From: Branchiostoma floridae
Taxonomy: Eukaryota > Chordata > Leptocardii > Amphioxiformes > Branchiostomatidae
Length of the DNA stretch: 64,000 bases
Assembly: GCF_000003815.2 (NCBI RefSeq)
Contig: NC_049979.1
Coordinates: 955,185 to 1,019,184 of the forward strand
Direction of reading: 5' to 3'
Below the pieces are notes generated by a model. The model was not told the origin of the DNA. It searched no databases and saw only the letters and a program-made list of their open reading frames with translations. The position numbers and the translations under genes were made by a program. Shown here piece after piece: positions 8,907 to 20,900 of this stretch (position 1 is its first letter; the number at the start of each line of letters is the position of its first letter).

Positions 8907-11900
8907 CTGAGACAGGCAGACGCATACTTTACATTTAGACACTTGCACGCTAGCCTGATTCAATCACGCTTCTTATGGCCAGCCCAACATTGCCGTGCCA
9001 GGGAGGCACCACAGACTACTTGCAGGCGAACTTTTCTTGCAGGACTAATTTGTCTTGCCATGAATAGAACTTCAGCAAGTTGAAAAACAGCCAAATTGTG
9101 TCCAGAAATAGAGTACTTGACAGCTTCAGCCCATTATCTATCACACATCAATATGACACCTTATCATACATTAGCTTATTCTATTAAAGGGGATCAAGTA
9201 ATTTTCCAAGACTTTGAGGCAAGTTTTACGGGACAAAAAACCTCAAACCACATTGGCTTCACGACAGTGATGTTATCTGTTCTTACTGCATATCTACGCT
9301 ACAATCTATTCCCAACCAGAACATATCAAATGGCATAATTGATAGAAGCAGATGGCCAGGTGACAATGAATCTATCATTCTTTCCCTTCGAATCCCAAAC
9401 AGGCCCCAAAGTTGTGCACTAGGGGAAGGCACTCTGTGCACCTATTACCTTACTCAACCCAGGTGAAAATCAGCACCTAGCTTCAGTTAGGAATGTCATC
9501 TCGGATAAGACGCAGAGGCCCCATTTTTCAGGAGCGCCACAAATTGAGCACATAGAAGAACCCACTACATTTATCGAAAAGAGTAGGGGTCCTTTCCAGT
9601 GTGATTGAATCAAACCCTACTAGTCTTGCACGGATTGTATTCAATGTACAAAATGACTACATGGTGGTTTACTGATAATGCAAATATAAGGACGATAAAC
9701 AGGGTTGCTTTACCTCCGCCCTTGCCTGACTTGTCGATCCTGTACTGGTAGATGTGCAGGGTGAAGAGCAGATGGGAGTTCCTGTTTTCCTCTTCAGGCT
9801 CCTCTGTGACAGGGACACAACAACAGTAAGGTCAGAAAGGATCGCTAATGCTAAGGTCACATTTGCAAACCGGGGCCCATCCAGGCCGTTTGCGGAAACA
9901 AATAAAATTGTTTATGAAGTGTTTTACATTGTGTGCTTTGTTATGTTTTGTATCATACATTTGTACTTTTTGTTCCCTGGTCCTGGTTTGGAAATGTGAC
10001 CATAGCATAAATGGACCAAACAATTAGAGCCTCCACCAAAGCAACACTCTGCCTTCAACAACATCAGGGCTTAGAAACATGTTAACCTCCTTGTCAAGGC
10101 CTAATGCCCTTTGCCAGGGTTACAAATAAGATAAAAAGAGGCAAAGATAACTGCATTAAGACTATGATTTCCAAACCAACTAGCAACAAAAAGGTGCAAA
10201 GTTCCACCTTGAAGTTGTAACCCTATTTCTGAAAAACACAGCAAAAGAAAAGAAAAATATATTTTCATCATTTCAGAGGCCACACTGTCAAAGCTTGCAT
10301 TCATGCAGAACAAAACAAAACGTAATCTAGAAATTTGGCCAGAGTAATGTACCATAATTTGAGTGACACGGTGCTATGACTGGCTATTATCAGAGGTTAA
10401 TATATATGCAGTATTGCCTCCTCGTGACCTAGACTATCCTGGAGAAGAGGGGTGAAGAAAGACCTGGAACACGCAGACACCACATGGCAAGAGACGAAGA
10501 AGACTGCCGGGGATCGAAGGAGGTGGAGACGACTTACTGAGGCCCTATGCTCCAGAAGAGGCAAAGAGGATTAAATAAAAATAAATAAAAAATCATTGCC
10601 TCCTCGTACCTGTTGTGGGTGTTCTGGCGGTACTCCGAGCGGCGAGGGCAGCATCCAGGTAGAAGGCAGCCTTCTCTGCCGTCGGAGCTCTCAGCTCGCT
10701 CTGGTTCTGAAGCTGTAGAGAGACAGAGACAGAAGAAGATGTGATCAGGTTTGCATTGATCCGGACCAGCGATCAATCCTGGCAGGCTGAAGTGGATAAA
10801 TATTTCATACGTGACGGCAAATTAAAACTTAGTGTCGCCATCACAGGAAAGAGTTAAGGTAGGGGAAAACTAGGGCTTGTATTGACAGGGAGATATTACA
10901 CATGAAAGACTGATGATGTTACCTGGACGCCGAAGACTGGGTCCTCACAGAGGTAAACACCAGGTGATGTGCCGTTGCTTCCTGTACTTCCTGTGGTAAA
11001 CAATAAAATGTTGTGTTAATTTGAAATCATGACATTAAGATAAGACGCACTCGTCTTATTGTTGATATAAAAAAATACAAGCAAATCATAATGAATTCTG
11101 TTTGCTAAGTTCTCTTGTGTTGTGATGCTGTTTACTTATTCATGAATTGTGTGCATATGTTCTTCATTAATCCAGCAGTCAAACCTGCAAATAGCAACTA
11201 TTTGATGGACTTGAGAAGAAAATAGTCACAGTAGACAAGTGACTACCATAGACAGTTAACTGCTAGAGTCAATGGGAAGTATCTAGGGGACCACCAAAAG
11301 GACCCACAAAGGCCAGGTAGTCTTTATGCAGAGGGGTAACTAGTACAGGTTTGAGTCCAATATCAAACGTGTACAAACTGACCACTTCTGTCTACAAAAG
11401 GGCCATCTGGCCAATATAACCACTTTTATTGAGTCCCTTAGATAATTTTTCCCATTGACAAAAGCATCAAGCATCCCGTCACCATAGACCACTTTTCAAC
11501 AAAGACTAGATGTTATCTGACCAGAGTGATCTTCTTGGGCATGCAGTTTTGACTGTATAGTGCTATGTGGTGCTGTTTTAGTACTGACCTGTTGCCTGTT
11601 CCGAGAGCAGGTCCCTCAGGTTCTCCTGCTTGCCGAACACCTCCACAGCCGACACGCGCACGGAGAAGCGTGCTCCCGTCTTCTGCTTCTGCTCGTTGAT
11701 GAGCCTGAAGAGCCAGGCTATGGAGCAGGGGATCACGCCCAGGCTCTGGCTGCTGTCATCGTTACCTGCCATGGTGTACGTTTTTCCTGCGGGGAACGAG
11801 AGAGAAAGGCGATCAGAGATGGCAGACTTCAACCCCTTATCCATGTTGCTTAATGACCCTTGATTTATTTTTCTTATTATTCTTTGATACGACAGATGAA

Positions 11901-14900
11901 AAAAGGATCCTGATTCAGGTTACTCAAAAGCCATGGTGACAAGGACTGAAGGAGAAAAGTTGTGCATGTTTTTCCTGCACTGAAAAGAAGAATAGCAATC
12001 ACAGATTGTAAACTTCGCAACATTCACCATCCATGTTCCTTTTGGACCAGTTTAATGCAACAAATGAAAAAGGATCCTGATTCAGTTTACTGAACAGCAA
12101 TGGTGACAAGGGAAAATGCGGTGTTCAGCATATACATTTTTCCTATTCCTTCTTTCTATAGGGAATTAGGAAGTTATTTCTTTGCTGCCCCAGGACAGTG
12201 AAGCTCATTAATTTCAGATGGAGAGCTCCCCAGTGACGTCCCAATAATCCGATTACCGTCCATGATATGCTGTGTGATAACATATCTAACTAAGTTTCAC
12301 CCCCTGTGCTAATTTTAGCTGTTTGGTGTGTTGCCAATGGAACCCAACAGGAGAGTTATCAGACAAAGGGGTTATGGGGATAGGGTAGGTGATGTGATAA
12401 TATCTACAAACAGATGTGTAGGTTTCGGGAATTTTTCAGGTCTCTTTCCAAGTCCTTTTCCACGTCTCTTTAGCAGTGCAAGCGTTTCTCTTGTCACTTT
12501 ATCATACAAAAACATACTGTATCAAAAATTCTACTCCAGTCATGAACCGTCATTAGGGGGAATATGAACTAATGTGGTCGCATTTGGGTAGCCTGGAGTA
12601 GAATCTTGGTCACACCGAGCTTCGGGATCGTAACGTGGCGAGCGAAGCTGGAGTCCAGGCTAGCATTTGTGACCAGTCTGCGCACTGCAGCAGTGACACC
12701 TAGCTGCAATACAAAGTAAAAACCGGTCAGTATTACCCTGAGGAAGGTGAGACAACAGACGGCCACTAGGTCATTTAGCCTCTAGCCACTGAAGAAGCTG
12801 TACATAGCAAGTTAGGCAAATAGTTTGGCCGACAGGCTGAATAAAAGTTCAGAACTTGAACTATGCGGCTCCAGATGTCTTTCTGAGGGATAACTGCAGT
12901 GTGCAAGATGTCGGTAGCTTGAGGGATGAATCTACTCTACTATTACTGGTCACTAGAGTGTCGACAGGCCATCATCATGTACTCATCGTGCATACAGAGC
13001 ATTGTTATACAATAATGCACCACAAAGTGTGCAAAACTGGCCGGAGCTGCACTTCATGGGTCTATGGGGGGCTTCCAAAACAAATAGAGCCGGAGCAAAG
13101 TAAATTATAGAGAGAGGGTCGGCTGCCCATTGCACAGGGGGCGAGGGGTGTTCCTGCCCAGCCGACCGGCGCATCGTCCATCCATCCTGCATGCTTCGCG
13201 ACACACCGAATATTGAAGGGGAAGTAAGCCCGCAATCTGTCTCCAATGGGCCGTCTTGTACACGCGATCGTGTCAGAGTTCGCTCGGACAAGCGACTTTT
13301 GGTACCAAGTATTGATTTTGTCCCTCTGATGAAGCAAAGGGATTTGGAGACGGGATTTGATTTTCGAATGCACGTTCGTTTTTATCCAGTATTACAGCAT
13401 ACAAGAAACTAGCTTGATGTTATGTGACTGTGAGAAACAGGCAGTTGGTAGAATGCCGGTGTCTACCTGACTTTTGTCAAAGAAAAAGGAAGACTATGAC
13501 ACATGTACATGTATTAGCACAGAAATTCATGAAAGTTTGTCACGGTCCAAATCAGCATACAGTGCACAGTTTGATCTTTGTTTTGTTATCATTATTCTAT
13601 AACATTGCAGTATGGCTAGAGGTAAAATAACTAGGTCAGTATGTCATATCCAAACAATGCGAAGTATGAATACAAAGCCGTTACAGAAAATTTGCATGAG
13701 TAATCTCACAAGGTTTGCTTTTACACATCCTTTTTGGTGTGGCAAAAGCAAACTTCCTTTCGATACATATTTTTTCCAACCTTGCAGCAAAGCCTGAATG
13801 AGGCGGACACGCATGGCTTTAGCAGGTCAGGTGGCAACAAAGGGGTAATGCCAATATTTGACTTCTGATCCACAGGGGGCAGATGTCAGACTGGACACAC
13901 CGACGGAGAAAAAAAAGATGTATGGCGCGGTCAGGACGGGAACACAAAGCTCTTAATGGAAGTGTGGCTGCCCCGCACCCGCCGCAAGATTAGGGGGTCA
14001 CCGGCCTGGTAATGAAGGGGGATCCCGCGGAAAGTACCGCACGGTTTTGTAAGGCACGGCTTTAAACTGACCACTTTATATCGTGCATCCATAATCATAC
14101 AGAGGAGACGTAATGAATACAATAATTACTTTCAGTGTGGAACATTTCCCTCATCCCTACTAGTCACAATATCTATAATATGTATATATCTTTCGAAGGT
14201 GCATGACTATAGATACACGTGCACCATCTGCTAGAAGTGTTCAGTATGTACCACGAGTCCAAATGAAAAAAAATGGCTGTTTCTGTATGTTGAGAAGATG
14301 AGGACTGGGTAGGCCGGCTGGCTGGCCAGGGTGATCCCGGGTCACACACTGTGCTCCTGATTGTGCCCTGCGCCATGGTTCAAACATGGTCAAGGAAGCG
14401 TGACTTCCATCTAGAGACACCTAGTTCACTTTCTTTCTTTTTTTTCCCCACAAAATCACAACTTAGACATACCAGCCATCTGACAAGAACTCTTGAAGAT
14501 TGGAGATTATTACGACTACTTCAGTCCATGCACCTGCTGGCCTAGTGGTCAGCGCATGAGCTCATCCCAATCCAGCTACTCTCCCCCTGTCCCCCTGGCA
14601 CACACCTCATTATGAGGTTTAATTTCACAGAAAATGACCACTTGGGTCCACAATGGACCTGCGGGAAGGCTGCCACATCCCACCCACCCCGGTAAATAGC
14701 TGTGTTTAGGAAGCTTTTCAATCCGCGTAGCTGCCTTGCAGGTGTTTCTACAGCTGACCATTGGACGTGATTTTAACTTTTAACCCTCCCCTGCTGCCCA
14801 ACCTTAAAATCGACACCGATTTGGTGCCAAAACATACGTCTACCTTCAGCAGGGAAAAGATTAACTTTAGTATTTCTACTTGTGCAATTATGAAGCTTTA

Positions 14901-17900
14901 AACTACTAGACTTGAGCAGGTTTCCAACTCATACAGACATGTATACAGACATAACATTGACTGTACATCACTTATGCAAGGGATGGAAACCTTTGCCTTT
15001 AGTATTTACCTCACAGGTTTTACATTTGTGACAAAATCAAACAATGGATAGTGAGTGAGTGAGTGACAAGTATACTAAAAGTAAACAATGGTAGGTAGCC
15101 ACGAAAGTAGAGGAGGCCAAGAGAGCGCAGCTGATATATACTGTGTGATCATTTCTCTTACCGAGTCTCGAGTGTCCGTAGCAGAAAACGCAGCCGTCCG
15201 CCCCACCGACTACCGACTGGAGGATGTCGGAAAGTGCCGATGAACACACTTCAACCTGAACAGGCAAAAGAGGAAGGGTTCATTCAATAAGAAGCATATA
15301 TAACTGGGCGATACACAGGGATGCTACATTGTGTACAACAGACATTTCACTGAGTCTCTTTCTCTGATTATAAGTGTCACTGATATGTTATTGTCGATAT
15401 GTTAGAAATATTTGAAACAGCTCTCTGTAGTATTGGATGGAGGGAAGAGATCCAGATAGAATATTTACATAATACAAAACAAGAAAACAACTGGACATAT
15501 AGAATTTACCCAGCTGCTTGGTTTACTTTTTTATCACTTAGAGCCACTCACTACACAAAGTTGGACATAAGGAGAGATTTCTTCACTTCATGCAATGGAG
15601 ATTAATGAAGATTGTTTAGCCCTTGTCTGTCCCACTAGAAAAGTAAGTATACTGAAACTGAAACTTCCCAGGTGCATCTGAGGGAAGGCACACAGAATGG
15701 TTTACACAGTTTTTGTTTATGGCACAAAACAAAAGGCCATTTGACGGACAGAAGCTTGGTAATGCGGCGCGGTGTGGATGTTGGATCAGCGGTAGGCCGG
15801 TTAATCCTTGTCCATGTCCAACACAAACGCACAAACAAAAGCCAGGTTTTAAGCAGGTGACTTCAAAAGGGTGCTTACATGGATTTCAATCTCCGGCAAA
15901 TATTTACCATAACTTGTGAGAAAAGGTTTTGAGTTGATTTGTTGTCTTAGTCTGTGATAACTGCACACTTCAGAGGTGCTCTTTCCGACCGTGAACTGTA
16001 TCGTTACGATTTTGACAGCTTCCGTTTTCATATTATTGTAAAACTAAAAAGATTTCCTTCGTGATTCTGAGCGATCTTCACAAACAAACTTGGAGGGATG
16101 AAGTATTAAAGTGAGTTTCCCCTGTTTACAGACAAAGTCTTGTGACAACATTTGCCAATCATCAAAGGCGCCGACGTCGCCCCGAGAGATAGCACGTCGC
16201 ACGACCCAACCTCAAACCCTCCTCTTAACACCACAACATGTATAACTCGGCGATAAGCCCAATTTATCACCAAAAGGTCAGTAACCCTGTTATATAAGTC
16301 TTGCATAACTTTGGCCTCCCTGCCAGTCAAAGTTACGGACACTGCACCATGCCACATTAACGTTCAATAACTCATTACGGCAAAGCTGTATTTGGTGAAC
16401 TTTCCTGTTCTTCATACTTATATCTTCCCTGGTGCGAGTTTGTCATTCAACAGAATATGTAGGAAAGGCCTCCTCTTTTTTTGTAGGCTATTGAGAAGTT
16501 ATGATGAGAAAGATTTGAATACACAAGAGCTCTTCACAGCTGTGAGATCAGGTGGCATGTATTTTTTTAGGGGTAGCGAGTGTAAGGAGCCCCGGTAGAA
16601 TACGGATGGTACCCAGGCTAGTGCCATGTCCCATTCTACTGTGAATCTTAAACTGCTGTGGTTTGATGACACTGCATGCCCAATCACTCCAATGTATCAC
16701 AACTGCACCACAGAACTGTTTCTACCATAAAAACTAACCGCAAAAACCTTCTTTTCCCATCAACCGTGTAATCAAGCACTAGCAAAGGGAAATTAATTTC
16801 CCAGCAGTTTCCTGTACTGTGGCTTACCTTAGTCTCCAAGCAGACCCTACGGTGCCTTAGAAATAGTATCAAAGCTGGCAAGGGACTTAGTATAGCGGCA
16901 CCAGGTGCCCGTTTGATTCCCTTTGGCCAGCTATCTCCCTTTGGCTGGCTATACTCCTTTGCCAGCTTTGATACTATTTCTTTTGGCACCGTAGGGTCTG
17001 CTTGGAGACTAGCTTACCTGACAAGAAGAAGAAGGCTTACCTGAGAGGCATCCTCTGAGAATATGGCGTCGAAAGCGAACATCTTGGGTGCGGCCACGGC
17101 CATCCTCCGGTGCGACACCCCGTTGAGGGAGGGGTCGTACAGGGTCACCTGTTTCCGGCGCTGGTCGACCATCAGGGAGGAGTTGGCGATGTCCTCTCCC
17201 GTCGGACACACGCGCAGCATCACTTTCACCTGCATGGCGACACAAGCGAGGAACGTTACCGTTACGTCTGCCCAGAACAGAGCTCCGCACACCCTAACGG
17301 CAGGAGTCACTGTGACTCTCTGGTGGCTGTGAAGAAATCCCCATCTCAGCTTTGGTTGGTTATGGACCCATGGCTGATCAAATAAGGGTCTTTGCCACTG
17401 TTCAAACAAGAAACATGGGCTGAATGCACTAATACTACGGAATGATTTGCAGAGATTTTCACTGACGTGATAAGTTGAAATAACGCACTTTTATTCTCCC
17501 ACAAATGCTACTGTACAAGTAGTGGACATTTGTGCAAGGCTGACTTGCAAGTTTACTTTTGCTTTTTGCCTTGCCGCCAGGCAAGGCTTTACGCCAGCTT
17601 TCTTCCATGGACGGACGGACGGACCTTTTAACCCAGCCCTTCCAAAGCCCCTTCCAAAGGCCCGTTTTTAATGGGGGTATAACAAAATCAAAAAAGAAAG
17701 AAAACTAGACAAGAGAGACAAGACGTTTTTTCACTGTTTTCATTTTTTTTTTTACATCATTTCAAAGAACATATAAGAGAAGAAGGAAAGAAAAAGGGAT
17801 GTGTCAAGCTACCCACAACAGGTTACTTGTCCGCCGAGCTCCCACCAACCCACTCCTGCCAACTTGACACATCCAAATAAAAAAGACATACGAAACGTAC

Positions 17901-20900
17901 AAGACAGACAGTTCATACCAGACTGATACGACTACAAGGGGGAAGCAGGGGATTAAAAGCGTAGTCGCAGTTTTCCCCCGTCGACCCTCGCCCACTGCAC
18001 TGAGCACCACAGAGACATAAACGTTGTTTCGTTCAGACGTACAAAGTCAAGCTTTATTCTTGCAAAGGCCCTTCTTTCCTTGCCGAGTTTCATGGCTTAG
18101 TTAGACAATGGTACATTCCAGGCGAGTATTAAAACGCTCTTCTAGACGCATGTTACTGTATGTGGTCCAGCGTAATAAATCTACGCTTTAACTCACCATG
18201 TTTATATAAATATATATCACAAATTGCATCAGAAGGAACTTAGTTTGTAATAAAAATAATGCATATTCATTGTGGGTCAAAAAGTTTTACAAAACCTGTT
18301 TAATGTGCCAATAATTCATCTGACATAAATTATGATAATGAGGGGGGGAGGGGGGCGACACGTGGAACTCGGGATTTTTAAGCGTAGAATCTAGTCTATC
18401 TTACCAAAATAACATAAAATACGCGGCAAGGCACAGCTTTTTTAAAAAGATTTCTTGTTTATCCTATAGTTATTGTGACTTTGTGTGTAAGAAATTCCTA
18501 CAGTTAAAGATAGACTGTCCTATCAATGCAGTTATATATTAACTGTCATCCAAAAAGACCAATCCAAAATGTAGTTAAAACTTTCAAGACCAAAATTTCA
18601 TAACTAATTTGGTAGTTTATTCACGGAAAAGCTGGTTTCAAATTCAAAGCTCAACTGCAATACCAATACAAATACTATCATGATATCCCCAAAAAAGGTT
18701 CAACTATTGCCCCCATCCATGCAGAAATCAAGACATCAGAAAAACAAGTGACCACTTGTGGGCCGTTTGCTTGGTCGCCCTTCATAAATGCGGGTTTTAT
18801 GAAAGCATAATGGAGATTAATATGGACATATGAAGGACCTAATGGCCATCTCTTGTGGGTCACGTCACCTGTGACGGATGTTTCGGCCCGGCCATTTCAG
18901 ACCTAATACCGCCCGGCTCACCTCATCATCACAGGATTGCGTATGAAAATTGCTTATTAATATGCATGAAAAATGGACTTTGGGGCCTGGAGGCCTGTGG
19001 TGATGTCAGACTCCGTATAGCACCACNNNNNNNNNNNNNNNNNNNNNNNNNNNNNNNNNNNNNNNNNNNNNNNNNNNNNNNNNNNNNNNNNNNNNNNNNN
19101 NNNNNNNNNNNNNNNNNNNNNNNNNNGCGGAAAAGAGGCTGGGTTTACTTTGAGGTTACAGGTATTTTGGACAATCAGAAACAGACAAAAGCACAAAAAA
19201 ACAATAATGAAAACACTTCTTAATCGTAAGTGATTATGTTTCTTGCATAGTATACAGTACTATAAGCTCAGTTAGGGTATACTAAAATGTTGAGATTCAT
19301 TTCATCCACAGCACCACTGTAACTAAAAAAACAGCCCTCTCTGCTTCAAGTCTTTTGCAACCCCCAACTAGTTTACAACTAGTTCTAGATTCTAAACTGA
19401 AGACACCAGGCCTAGGCTGACCACTTCTCTTTCAGACCAGCATATGTCAGTGATAGAACAAGGTCCACCGTCAGAGATTATAGTTTTATGAAAAATAATC
19501 AGACTGGACGGACTATCTGCCCCATGACATTTTAAAATGGCATTTCGGCATTGCGAGAGGACTGGCCATAAAGCCGAACCGTGTCCACTGATGCATAAGC
19601 TTGACATTTTGACCCGTTATGGGCACCGAACACAGCTGATATCCAGCAGTCATAACGTCCTCGTCTTCATATTAGGCTCCAGTTATTAATTCATATCGGC
19701 TATAACCCGCATCGTAAAAACATTGTGCCATTATTTTCAGTGATTTTCAATGTCAGTGTCCATAGGAATCTGGCATTTTACACTTTCTCCTTGCACTCTT
19801 TCTTTAACCTTTATTACACTAAGGTAGCTATTTGCCACCAAATGTGTATTGGTTATGTGGTTAGGAGAGAGACCGGTAACACAAATGTTTGTGAAAATCA
19901 ATGCAATGGCAAATTTCAAATGACCATAAATGCGTAAATACAGAGCAAGCTTTTTCTGAATAAACATTAAATATACCGGTGGAAAAGATGCAATTTATGA
20001 GTAGGCGAGAGACAAAAAAAAAACCTCTCATCTGCTTGGACATTACTTCCACCTCTCTTATCTACCAAGGTGCCCAGTCTCCTCGGATACGACCTTTGTC
20101 CCCAAACAGATGTTCCATCACTTGTGTGTCATCAGTGGCCCCACAGAAAATTACCCCATTAGCTGTGACCACCTTCCCTTTCTGGGGCACTGAACCTTCA
20201 CAATCAAATTTGTAAAAGCTGCTAACTAGAAAATCTTCACACCTTGCCAACTACCAGTCATTAGAGATGATCATAGATTAAAAGCAGATGTAGGGATGCG
20301 GCTCATCCATGGTGTTTGACTCTTTGGAACATTTAGTACTCTTTCAATCTTTTTTTCATGGTTTGCCTTCAACAACATCTACAAGACAAATAGGTACTAG
20401 AAAAATAGCACTGAATGTTGCAAACACATTAAACACTGAAGATGGGTCAAATCCTTACATCTACTTTGGGGTTAAAAAATGACTAGGAAATGTATGGAAA
20501 ATTTTGAAGTCACTTTCAAGGTAACCATCTACATGCAATACAGTAGCATCAATAAACCGAAAAATAGCCAGTTGCTACTCTCNNNNNNNNNNNNNNNNNN
20601 NNNNNNNNNNNNNNNNNNNNNNNNNNNNNNNNNNNNNNNNNNNNNNNNNNNNNNNNNNNNNNNNNNNNNNNNNNNNNNNNNNGACTTCTCACCCAGACAT
20701 ATATGAAAACAAAGCAGGAATATCACCTAAAGGTTGATACTGTACATACTTAGCTTTGGTGGATGTTAGGCAGATAGCTTGAAACTTGACTTCAATGTCT
20801 TGTACCTTAACTTGTGTCATTTTAATGGCTCAAGTCTGTTAACAGGGCTATTATCATTTTTGATCGCTCCTGGTTGGTTTGCCAGACAAACCCATGGAAT

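Noticed and set aside
18855-19223. 122-aa open frame across a gap
   Set aside because: It exists only because N codons are read through; there is no coding evidence on either side.
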